From positions 1 through 12,016 of the forward strand of contig DASQVO010000376.1 in assembly GCA_035640715.1 (NCBI GenBank): a stretch of DNA of 12,016 nt, given 5' to 3'. The stretch's first letter is position 1. The number at the start of each line of letters is the position of its first letter. The position numbers were made by a program, and so were the translations under genes. Below are positions 1 through 4,748 of this stretch, one piece after another. The notes under the pieces were generated by a model. The model saw nothing but the letters and a program-made list of their open reading frames with translations, made no database searches and was not told the origin of the DNA. Source of the DNA: DASQVO01 sp035640715 (lineage in GTDB: Bacteria > Actinomycetota > Actinomycetes > Streptosporangiales > Streptosporangiaceae).

Positions 1-91
1 CGGCTTCCATGAGCGCGAAGTAGGTGCCCAGCTGGGCGGGATCGAGCGGCTGGACGCCGTCGGTGTTGGTGCCGGGGTGGGGGCCGGTCAT
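1..91 (-). CDS. MarR-family transcriptional regulator, N-terminal fragment (cut by window edge)
   Basis: Only the first 30 codons are inside the window; the gene runs off the left edge. The ATG is at 91-89, preceded by a purine-rich GGTGGGGGA stretch that can serve as ribosome binding site. The N-terminus contains the segment LDPAQLGTYFALMEA, which I recognise as the start of actinomycete MarR-type winged-helix regulators, where a first helix of this kind belongs to the dimerisation region. The DNA-binding wing is outside the window, so the family call rests on this short stretch. It diverges from an alpha/beta hydrolase with a 196-bp gap holding a strong inverted repeat, the usual layout of a MarR regulator controlling itself and its neighbour. 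Such proteins normally repress and let go on binding a small phenolic or lipophilic ligand; the ligand cannot be read here. Confidence 0.6.
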   Translation of the reverse strand, partial: MTGPHPGTNTDGVQPLDPAQLGTYFALMEA

Positions 92-125
92 TCCCCCACC
101 CTACATGTTGCGAATTCAAAGCACC

Positions 126-139
126 GTGACGGGCGTCAC
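126..139. promoter_or_regulatory. Small palindrome upstream of the MarR-type gene
   Basis: GTGACG, two bases, CGTCAC: a perfect 6-bp inverted repeat, 34 bp upstream of the minus-strand regulator's ATG. It could be a second, weaker operator or part of that gene's 5' leader. Its sequence is unrelated to the larger repeat at 154-206. Function is inferred from position only. Confidence 0.3.
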
Positions 140-153
140 CCACCTCCGGGATG

Positions 154-206
154 GTGCTTCGAAGTCGAAGCGGTTACTTTCCTTGCATGCTTCAACTTCG
201 AAGCAC
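154..206. promoter_or_regulatory. Long inverted repeat, probable operator of the divergent MarR/hydrolase pair
   Basis: The left arm GTGCTTCGAAGTCGAAGC (154-171) and right arm GCTTCAACTTCGAAGCAC (189-206) are reverse complements at 17 of 18 positions, separated by 17 bp. Each arm contains its own smaller palindrome, CTTCGAAG, so the site offers two dyads whose centres lie about three helical turns apart. This suits two MarR-type dimers on one face of the helix. The repeat lies centrally in the gap between the divergent genes, so one site could control both promoters. No convincing -10/-35 pair could be fixed; the AT-richer 17-bp spacer may hold promoter elements. Confidence 0.6.
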
Positions 207-287
207 ATGGACCTGAGGAGAGACACCGCTCACCCACATCGCTCATCCCGCCACCCGACACGACCCGACACGACTCTGGAGTGCATC

Positions 288-1259
288 ATGACTGCTTCGA
301 CCGCTTCCCAGACGCCCGCCCGTCCGCCCTACGACCCGGAACTCGGCGCCCTGCTCGCCAACAGTCCGCTGCCCAGCATCATCACGGCGGGCATGATTAA
401 GGCGCTGCGTGCCGCTCCGTTCACCGCTCCGATCGAGGAACTTCTCAGCACCCGCGCCATGGACCATGAGGTCGTCACCGTTCCCGGCCCGGATGGCGAG
501 CTGACCGCCTCCGTGTTCACTCCCCGTGGCAAGACCGCGATCGGGGCGGGCATCTACTTCATCCACGGCGGCGGCTTTATCATCGGTGACCGGTTCAGCG
601 GCATCGAGGGCGTCCTCGACTGGGCGCAGGAGTACGACGCCGTCGTCGTCTCCCTCGACTACCGCCTCGCCCCCGAGCACCCGGACCCGGCCCCGGTGGA
701 GGACGCCTACGCCGGATTCGTGTGGACCGCGGCCCACGTCGCCGAGCTCGGCATCGACCCCGCCCGGATCCTCATCGCCGGCACCTCGGCCGGTGGCGGT
801 CTCGCCGCCGGGGTGTCGCTGCTGGCCCGCGACCGCCAGGGCCCGAAGGCGATGGCGCAGCTGCTGATGAGCCCGATGCTCGACGACCGCGACGAGACGG
901 TCTCCACCCGCCAGTACTCCGGTACCGGTGCGTGGAGCCGCGAGGCCAACGACACGGGGTGGAACGCCCTTCTCGGCGAGCGGCGCAAGACCGACGCGGT
1001 AAGCATCTACGCGGCCCCCGCCCGGGCCACTGACCTGTCCGGTCTGCCCCCCGCCTTCATCGATGCCGGCTCGGCCGAGGTCTTCCGGGACGAGGATGTC
1101 GCCTACACCTCCGGCCTGTGGGCCTCCGGCGTTCAGGCCGAACTCCACGTCTGGGCCGGCGGCTTCCACATCTTCGACGGCGCCGCCCCGACCGCGGCCC
1201 TGTCCGTGGCCGCTCTTGACGCCCGCAACGCCTGGGTGCGCCGCACCCTCAGCGCCTGA
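288..1259 (+). CDS. Alpha/beta hydrolase, hormone-sensitive-lipase (HSL) family esterase
   Basis: A 323-residue cytoplasmic carboxylesterase/lipase of the HSL (GDXG) family; there is no signal peptide. Visible motifs are the oxyanion-hole HGGG at residues 93-96, the nucleophile elbow GTSAG at 165-169 with Ser167, and the C-terminal GGFH with His294. The acid position of the usual DPLRDE motif reads EVFRDE here, so Glu264 stands where the family Asp is expected; Asp268 or Glu264 may complete the triad. Length is normal for the family. The ATG at 288 is chosen because GGAG at 278-281 lies six bases upstream and the following protein matches family N-termini; reading further upstream in frame gives non-homologous residues. 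It is divergent from a MarR-type regulator with a large operator between, so it is probably induced by the regulator's ligand, which may be or resemble its ester substrate. The natural substrate cannot be predicted. Confidence 0.9.
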   Translation: MTASTASQTPARPPYDPELGALLANSPLPSIITAGMIKALRAAPFTAPIEELLSTRAMDHEVVTVPGPDGELTASVFTPRGKTAIGAGIYFIHGGGFIIGDRFSGIEGVLDWAQEYDAVVVSLDYRLAPEHPDPAPVEDAYAGFVWTAAHVAELGIDPARILIAGTSAGGGLAAGVSLLARDRQGPKAMAQLLMSPMLDDRDETVSTRQYSGTGAWSREANDTGWNALLGERRKTDAVSIYAAPARATDLSGLPPAFIDAGSAEVFRDEDVAYTSGLWASGVQAELHVWAGGFHIFDGAAPTAALSVAALDARNAWVRRTLSA

Positions 1260-1300
1260 CGGCGCGTCAGCATCCCCCGCGTCGCGACCACGTCTCCAGG

Positions 1301-1330
1301 CCGGTGCCGACCCCGTGCGGTCTGCACCGG
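1301..1330. terminator. Possible bidirectional terminator hairpin between convergent genes
   Basis: CCGGTGC at 1301-1307 pairs with GCACCGG at 1324-1330 around a 16-base loop, in the 97-bp gap between the convergent hydrolase and CoA-lyase genes. There is no T-run, as is common for high-GC actinomycete terminators. A second 6-bp stem (CAGCCG/CGGCTG, 1358-1375) lies at the very end of the lyase gene. Position supports termination; strength is unknown. Confidence 0.35.
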
Positions 1331-1356
1331 ACGTCGCGGCGCGGGGCTTGGATCGT

Positions 1357-2208
1357 TCAGCCGTCGCTTCGGCTGCCGTCCTGTGATGGTCGCGGTTCCG
1401 CGCGTGCGATGAGCCGCCGCGCCATGCGGACGTGGACCTCATCGACCATCTCGCCGCCGACGGTGCCCGCGCCCGCCTCCGCCATCTCCAGCACGCGCCG
1501 CGCGTGCTCGATTTCCTCCGGCGAGGGCGTGAAGACCTGGTGGGCCAGCTCAACCTGCCGGGGATGCACGCAGATCTTGCCGGTGTAGCCGATCGACTTT
1601 CCTGCCTCGGCGTCGGCTATGAAACGGGCGTCGTCGCGGATGGCCACGACCGCCTGGTCGATGGCGCCGACACCGGCCAGCCGGGCGGCCAGCATGACTT
1701 CGCTGCGCGCGTACAGAACTTCCTCGCCGGTATCGGTGCGGCGCCCCCCGAGGTCCGCGACATAGTCCTCGGCGCCGAAATACACCGCATCCACCCCGTG
1801 AGCAAGCAGGCCACGGCAGTCGGCGACACCGCGGGCGGTTTCCAGGCCAGCGATGACCAGCGCGGCACTGGGGAGCTGGGCCCGTATCTCCGCCACCACG
1901 TCCGCGGATTCGTACTTGGGCAGCACGACCCCCCGGGCTGCCGAGGCGGCCACCGCCCGGAGATCGTCGGCGAACCAGGGCGAGCCGAATGGGTTGATCC
2001 GTACCAGCGCCACCAGGCCGGACGGCTGAAGCCCGGCCGCCGCGGAGACCCCTGCGAGCCGCGCCGGCTCCTTGTCTGAGGCGGCCACCGCATCCTCGAG
2101 ATCGATAACGGTGGCGTCGGGCCGCCAGCGGGGCACCTTGGCGATCATGTCCGGCCGGGAGCCGGGGACGAACAGCAGGCTGCGCGGCGCGAACATCGGC
2201 TGGGTCAT
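1357..2208 (-). CDS. HpcH/HpaI aldolase / citrate-lyase beta-subunit family CoA-ester lyase
   Basis: A 283-residue TIM-barrel lyase of the CitE/malyl-CoA/citramalyl-CoA lyase family. Such enzymes cleave or form 3-hydroxyacyl-CoA thioesters, for example citramalyl-CoA to acetyl-CoA and pyruvate, using Mg2+. Visible are the N-terminal RSLLFVPGSRPDM and VIDLEDAV, Arg70 in VRINPFG, Lys98, the metal ligands Glu123 (LETARG) and Asp148 (FGAEDY), and GYTGKICVHPRQ around residue 208-218. All key residues are present and the length is normal for the short stand-alone form. The ATG at 2208 is chosen because the next residues, APRSLLFVPG, are the conserved start; no good Shine-Dalgarno precedes it, but the stop of a 29-codon ORF overlaps it as ATGA, so coupled translation is likely. 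It follows a MaoC hydratase on the same strand, a pairing known from itaconate (itaconyl-CoA hydratase plus citramalyl-CoA lyase) and mesaconyl/methylmalyl-CoA pathways. The exact substrate is not decided by sequence. Confidence 0.88.
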   Translation of the reverse strand: MTQPMFAPRSLLFVPGSRPDMIAKVPRWRPDATVIDLEDAVAASDKEPARLAGVSAAAGLQPSGLVALVRINPFGSPWFADDLRAVAASAARGVVLPKYESADVVAEIRAQLPSAALVIAGLETARGVADCRGLLAHGVDAVYFGAEDYVADLGGRRTDTGEEVLYARSEVMLAARLAGVGAIDQAVVAIRDDARFIADAEAGKSIGYTGKICVHPRQVELAHQVFTPSPEEIEHARRVLEMAEAGAGTVGGEMVDEVHVRMARRLIARAEPRPSQDGSRSDG

Positions 2209-2294
2209 CGCTGCGCACACCGCGCTGACCACGTGATGCCGCTCCGGCGCGCGGCGTTCCCGACGTTGATGTCCTCGACGTAATTCGTGATCAT
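2205..2294 (-). CDS. 29-codon micro-ORF bridging the MaoC and CoA-lyase genes
   Basis: The ATG at 2294-2292 overlaps the MaoC stop as ATGA, and its TGA at 2207-2205 overlaps the lyase ATG as ATGA. The 29-residue product begins MITNYVEDINVGNAARR and becomes arginine-rich. I do not recognise it. The VEDINVG stretch is faintly like MaoC N-termini (the EDFEVGD type), so it may be a remnant of a second hotdog-domain gene. Alternatively it is a leader peptide that carries ribosomes from one gene to the next, which would explain why the lyase lacks its own ribosome binding site. Having both ends in ATGA overlaps is suggestive but could be chance. Confidence 0.35.
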   Translation of the reverse strand: MITNYVEDINVGNAARRSGITWSARCAQR

Positions 2295-2788
2295 CCGGCC
2301 TCACTCCCTGCGGACCCTCCGGGATCGCGGTGCATCAGGCCGGTGCGGCGCAGGCGGCAGACCAGCTTGTCACGCTGGTTGAACGCCCGGTGCTCGAAGA
2401 CGACGAGGCCGGCCGCGGGCCGTGACTTCGACGGCCGGGCGTCGACGACCTCCGTCTCGACGCGGATCGTGTCACCCGCGAAGACCGGCGCGGGGAACTC
2501 GGCCTCGGACAGGCCCAGCTGGGCGATGATGGTGCCGAGCGTCAGCTCCGGCACCGACAGGCCCACCACGAGCGCGAGGGTGAACATGCTGTTCACCAGC
2601 GGCCGGCCGAACTCGGTGCGGGACGCGTAGTCCGCATCGAGGTGCACCGGGGCCGGGTTCATCGTCATCGTGGTGAACAGGACGTTGTCGGTCTCGGTGA
2701 CGGTCCGCCTCGTAACGTGCTGCACCCTGGTGCCGACCGGCAGCTGCTCGAACCATCGGCCCGACACGGGGCGAGTGCCGCCCGTCAT
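2291..2788 (-). CDS. MaoC-like hotdog-fold acyl-CoA hydratase/dehydratase
   Basis: A 165-residue single-hotdog (R)-hydratase-type enzyme that adds water to, or removes it from, a CoA thioester. The family signature appears as TETDNVLFTTMTMNPAPVHL at residues 31-50, with Asn44, Pro45 and His49 in the place of the hydratase-2 active-site loop, followed by Asp51. The conserved GRPLVNSMFTLAL overhang segment follows at 61-73. The NPxPVHLD form, rather than DxNPLH, resembles mesaconyl-CoA/itaconyl-CoA hydratase-like members and the length fits them. The ATG at 2788 has GGAG (complement of 2797-2800) eight bases upstream, and it overlaps the stop of a 31-codon ORF as ATGA. The CoA-ester lyase follows downstream, so the two probably act consecutively: hydration of an unsaturated C5-dicarboxyl-CoA, then cleavage. 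The substrate call is inference from this pairing. Confidence 0.85.
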   Translation of the reverse strand: MTGGTRPVSGRWFEQLPVGTRVQHVTRRTVTETDNVLFTTMTMNPAPVHLDADYASRTEFGRPLVNSMFTLALVVGLSVPELTLGTIIAQLGLSEAEFPAPVFAGDTIRVETEVVDARPSKSRPAAGLVVFEHRAFNQRDKLVCRLRRTGLMHRDPGGSAGSEAG

Positions 2789-2880
2789 GACCGGGTCTCC
2801 GGCCGGTTGATGAGCACGCGGGCGACGGAGACGCCGATGTCGGTGATGATGTCGCCGTTAACTGCGGCAGCAGCGGTCAT
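2785..2880 (-). pseudogene. 31-codon ORF resembling a truncated enoyl-CoA hydratase N-terminus
   Basis: It runs from the ATG at 2880 to a TGA at 2787-2785 that overlaps the MaoC ATG. The product ends in DIGVSVARVLINRPETRS. Enoyl-CoA hydratase/isomerase proteins begin with a beta strand of the type VAVVTLNRPExRNAL, and this matches up to the point where the reading frame stops. The remaining 220 or so residues of a hydratase are absent, so this is either a deletion remnant or a coincidental short leader. No well-placed Shine-Dalgarno is seen (GGAGGG lies about 20 bases upstream). Its last codons contain the ribosome binding site of the MaoC gene. The family resemblance is from about 15 residues, so confidence is moderate. 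Confidence 0.4.
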
Positions 2881-2943
2881 GGGCACCGACCATACCCCAC
2901 CCTCCGGTAGAACACCGGGCCGCAGCGGGGCAGCGGGGCCGGG

Positions 2944-3363
2944 CTAACCCGCCCCAAAGGACAGGGGCTTGCGCCCGGCCGTTCGGTCACGGCAGCGTGG
3001 CCAGATGGGTGCCACCGTATCGGCGAAGTTGTAGCCATTCGATGCGTCCCAGTTGATGGACCAGGTCATCACGCCCCGGATGCCCGGGTAGGCGGCGGGC
3101 GGGACGAAGCTGCCGCAGTTGGCCTGCGCGGCCAGGCAGTCCAGCGCATTGTTGACCACCGACGGACTGACGTAGCCGCTGCCGGCGGCCGAAGGCGAGG
3201 CAGGGAGCCCCAGCCCGACCTGGGAAGCCGAGAGCCCGCCCTGGAGTTCAGTGCAGGCAAGCGCGGTCATGAAGTTCTCGGTGCCCTCGGAGTAGACGTT
3301 GCCGTCGCAGCCGTTCATCGAGCCCGAGTTGTAGTACTGGGTGTTGATCATTGTGAGGATGGG
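2944..3363 (-). pseudogene. GH18 chitinase, C-terminal remnant
   Basis: About 138 residues match the second half of secreted actinomycete family 18 chitinases: ILTMINTQYYNSGSMNGCDG, then GLSASQVGLGLPASPSAAGS, then YPGIRGVMTWSINWDASNGY near the end. QYYNSG and MTWSINWD are the conserved beta-6 and beta-8 strand motifs of the barrel. The half carrying the catalytic DxxDxDxE motif, the signal peptide and any cellulose/chitin-binding domain is missing. Homology stops near base 3363, just before the thioesterase gene on the opposite strand; an in-frame ATG at 3441 exists but the residues it adds are unrelated. The reading frame within the remnant is still open, so the truncation may be recent. It ends with a non-chitinase tail (WPRCRDRTAGRK...) before the stop at 2944-2946. 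It is not expected to be active. Confidence 0.8.
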
Positions 3364-3394
3364 TTTGATGTCCAGGGCGAGAAGGAGCCAGTAC

Positions 3395-3796
3395 GTGGGT
3401 ACGACGTTCGAGCGGTCGGTCGATGTCCGGTGGCGCGACACCGACGCGCTGGGTCATGTCAATCACGCGGTGTTCCTGACCTACCTCGAGGAAGGCCGGG
3501 ACGCGTTCTTCACGGAGATCCTGGGCGATGACCCGATGTACGTGGTCGCCCGGCTCGAGGTGGACTTCCGCGCCGAGGTCCGCCTCGCCGACCGCCGGGT
3601 CACGGTGCGCGTGGAGGTGGAGCGCCTCGGAACGACGAGTATCACGACCCGTGAGACGATCCTCATGCCATCGAACGGGCCAGCGGCCGAGGCACGCGTC
3701 GTCACGGTTCAGTGGGACCCCGGTAACCGGAAGCCGGTCCCGCTCACCGCGGAAAGCCGCGCGCGCCTGGAAACACGTCTGACGCCGACCCCGTGA
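3395..3796 (+). CDS. Acyl-CoA thioesterase, 4HBT/YbgC-type hotdog fold
   Basis: A 133-residue single hotdog domain, the standard size for the 4-hydroxybenzoyl-CoA thioesterase/YbgC family, which hydrolyses acyl-CoA to free acid and CoA in the cytoplasm. The family signature RWRDTDALGHVNHAVFLTYL lies at residues 12-31; Asp17 aligns with the catalytic aspartate of YbgC, and Glu32/Glu33 occupy the conserved helix position. The GTG at 3395 is preferred over the ATGs at 3341, 3359 and 3368: GAAGGAG (3381-3387) sits seven bases upstream of it, and GTTFERSVDVRW is where family homology begins. The bases before the ribosome binding site belong to the truncated chitinase, so any promoter must lie in or near that remnant. 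It could assist the adjacent CoA-ester genes, but it is on the other strand and the link is weak. Confidence 0.87.
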   Translation: MGTTFERSVDVRWRDTDALGHVNHAVFLTYLEEGRDAFFTEILGDDPMYVVARLEVDFRAEVRLADRRVTVRVEVERLGTTSITTRETILMPSNGPAAEARVVTVQWDPGNRKPVPLTAESRARLETRLTPTP

Positions 3797-3827
3797 CCCC
3801 GCCGGGGAGGCCGCGGCCGGCGCGGCC
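3797..3827 (+). terminator. GC-rich hairpin downstream of the thioesterase gene
   Basis: CCCCGCCGGGG (3797-3807) is followed by a stronger stem, GGCCGCG at 3809-3815 pairing with CGCGGCC at 3821-3827 around a five-base loop. Both lie directly after the TGA. There is no T-run. It is a plausible actinomycete-type intrinsic terminator, judged from position and structure only. Confidence 0.45.
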
Positions 3828-3907
3828 GCCTAGCCCCCCGTCAGCCGCTCCCCCGAGGCGGTGCTGCCGCGCGGAGATCGAGGTGTGATGGCAGACGGAC
3901 CTATTTA

Positions 3908-3943
3908 GGTTGACTCTGACGTCAGAATGACGTCAGAGTCATC
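3908..3943. promoter_or_regulatory. TGACGTCA repeat cluster 1 (upstream copy)
   Basis: Two TGACGTCA palindromes repeat at an 11-bp period (TGACGTCAGAA, TGACGTCAGAG). They are embedded in a larger perfect dyad, TGACTCTGACGT (3912-3923) and ACGTCAGAGTCA (3931-3942 region), around a short spacer. The cluster begins with GGTTGACT, as does cluster 2 at 4047; the first 32 bases of the two copies agree at about 26 positions. After the repeats the sequence reads ATC-ACG-CCG-TAC-GT, which in the matching frame gives TPYV, like the conserved N-terminus of the RHH protein family encoded downstream. Copy 1 may therefore be a duplicated, decayed promoter plus gene start. Confidence 0.6.
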
Positions 3944-4052
3944 ACGCCGTACGTTCGTTGCCGTATCCGTGCTACTGACCGCGCTCACTACCACCGCTGC
4001 GCTTACCTGCGATTTTTTCACCCATGTAGACCGCAACCGCATGCACGGTTGA
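3927..4052 (+). CDS. Possible 41-codon ORF with signal-peptide-like product
   Basis: It runs from an ATG inside repeat cluster 1 to a TGA inside the TTGACT that starts cluster 2. The product has a basic start (SSRRTF), a hydrophobic run (FVAVSVLLTALTTTAAL) and a Cys at residue 28, then a short polar tail, so it looks like an export signal with a tiny mature part. The residue before the Cys is Thr, so it is not a canonical lipobox. Roughly 60% of third positions are G or C, well below neighbouring genes, and no ribosome binding site precedes it. These argue against a true gene. Kept as a low-confidence candidate because it exactly fills the space between the two repeat clusters. Confidence 0.2.
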   Translation: MTSESSRRTFVAVSVLLTALTTTAALTCDFFTHVDRNRMHG

Positions 4053-4090
4053 CTTTGACATCATTATGACGTCACAATGACGTCATAGAT
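4047..4090 (+). promoter_or_regulatory. TGACGTCA repeat cluster 2, probable promoter/operator of the RHH-exporter cluster
   Basis: Three repeats at an 11-bp period, TGACATCATTA, TGACGTCACAA and TGACGTCATAG, begin at 4056. A period near one helical turn puts all copies on the same face, the arrangement used by ribbon-helix-helix dimers that bind co-operatively. A promoter can be read across it: TTGACT (4049-4054), an 18-bp spacer, and CACAAT (4073-4078). That places the transcription start about seven bases further on, at the first codon of the RHH protein, so the mRNA would be leaderless. The repeats overlap the promoter, so a bound protein would block it; autoregulation by the downstream RHH protein is inferred. 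Confidence 0.55.
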
Positions 4091-4651
4091 CTCACGTCAT
4101 ACGTCGACAACCTCCGCCGCGAGCTCGCGATCGCCGCCGAGGCTGGCGGCGAAGACGCCCGCGCGCTTGCCGAGCGGCTCACCGGACCGCTGGAGTCAGC
4201 CGCCCGGCTCACCCTCCTGGAGGCGCTGTCGGCCGCGGCGGACGAGATCACCCGTGACCTTGCGCCGGGTTCCGTCGAGGTGCGCCTGCGCGGGCGCGAC
4301 CCCGACTTCGTCGTGACCGCACCCCCTGCCGACCGGCCGTCGCAGGCGCCTCAGACCAGCTTGAGAACCGCACTGGCCGGCGCGGTCGAGGTCGCGATGG
4401 GTGTCCGGCCGCCCGCTCCCCCGGCCCCGCCGGAGGCCGACGACGGTGGCGGTACCTCACGGATCACACTGCGGCTCCCCGAATATCTCAAACCGCGTAT
4501 CGACGAGGCGGCCAGCCGGATGGGGCTGTCGGTCAACGCCTGGCTGGTCCGTGCCGTGTCCGCAGCCCTCGAACCGGACGGCCGGGATCCCCGCCCCAGC
4601 CAGGGCGGAGGCCAGCACCTGGGGCGGCGCTACACCGGCTGGGTGCGCTAG
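4085..4651 (+). CDS. HicB-like ribbon-helix-helix DNA-binding protein (apparent ATA start)
   Basis: A 188-residue protein if read from base 4085. Residues 1-60 are helical (LTSYVDNLRRELAIAAEAGG, then ARALAERLTGPLESAARLTL), followed by a Pro-rich linker. A ribbon-helix-helix domain lies at about 124-165: TSRITLRLPEYLKPRIDEAA then GLSVNAWLVRAVSAAL. The tail GRRYTGWVR closes the gene. I recognise it as an actinomycete family annotated as HicB-type antitoxin, usually beginning MDLTPYVD and commonly next to DUF4097 genes. Here the codon in the place of that Met is ATA, an in-frame TGA lies just upstream (4067-4069), and there is no ATG, GTG or TTG in frame until the GTG at 4280, which would lose the conserved first 65 residues. 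So it either starts at ATA on a leaderless mRNA, starts internally, or has lost its start by mutation. No toxin gene (HicA) is adjacent. It probably binds the TGACGTCA repeats in its own promoter. Confidence 0.72.
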   Translation: MDLTSYVDNLRRELAIAAEAGGEDARALAERLTGPLESAARLTLLEALSAAADEITRDLAPGSVEVRLRGRDPDFVVTAPPADRPSQAPQTSLRTALAGAVEVAMGVRPPAPPAPPEADDGGGTSRITLRLPEYLKPRIDEAASRMGLSVNAWLVRAVSAALEPDGRDPRPSQGGGQHLGRRYTGWVR

Positions 4652-4665
4652 CGGCACCCAGCCGG
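4635..4665 (+). terminator. Perfect 12-bp hairpin spanning the RHH stop codon
   Basis: CCGGCTGGGTGC (4635-4646) pairs perfectly with GCACCCAGCCGG (4654-4665). The seven-base loop GCTAGCG contains the TAG stop. It encodes the last residues (TGWVR) of the RHH protein on its left arm. No T-run follows, and the downstream DUF4097 gene starts 84 bp later in the same direction, so it may act as a partial terminator, an mRNA-stabilising stem or a processing site that lowers or separates expression of the downstream genes. Confidence 0.55.
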
Positions 4666-4676
4666 CACCACAATTT

Positions 4677-4741
4677 GCCATCCGCCATCGCCATCCGCCA
4701 TCCGTCCCGGGCCGGGACATCTGTCAGTGCCATCAGGAGGG
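4677..4741 (+). repeat. Short GCCATCC tandem repeats, a palindrome, and the DUF4097 ribosome binding site
   Basis: Four near-identical units, GCCATCC, GCCATC, GCCATCC, GCCATCC, run from 4677 to 4703. They are followed by the palindrome GTCCCGG-G-CCGGGAC (4704-4718). The strong Shine-Dalgarno AGGAGGG (4735-4741) precedes the next ATG by seven bases. The tandem units may be slippage-prone; no function is evident. Confidence 0.45.
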
Positions 4742-4748
4742 CATCGCC

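Noticed and set aside
254..273. Tandem CCCGACACGA repeated twice upstream of the hydrolase
   Set aside because: Two 10-bp copies in GC-rich leader sequence can arise by chance or slippage and do not overlap any recognisable promoter element.
243..1553. A 436-codon minus-strand frame across the alpha/beta hydrolase
   Set aside because: Antisense to a protein with intact HGGG and GTSAG motifs; the frame also runs across the convergent gap into the lyase gene, which is not gene-like.
3341..3394. Upstream ATG starts (3341, 3359, 3368) for the thioesterase
   Set aside because: They lack a ribosome binding site and would be coded by chitinase-derived sequence; the GTG at 3395 has GAAGGAG at ideal distance and matches where family homology begins.
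3908..4090. CRISPR-like array or replication-origin iterons
   Set aside because: Repeat units are only 8-11 bp without unique spacers, and there is no replication or Cas gene nearby; a promoter-proximal operator explains them better.
4085..4651. A HicA toxin partner for the HicB-like protein (a full toxin-antitoxin pair)
   Set aside because: No HicA-like ORF of about 60-80 codons is present on either side; the neighbours are DUF4097 and intergenic repeats.
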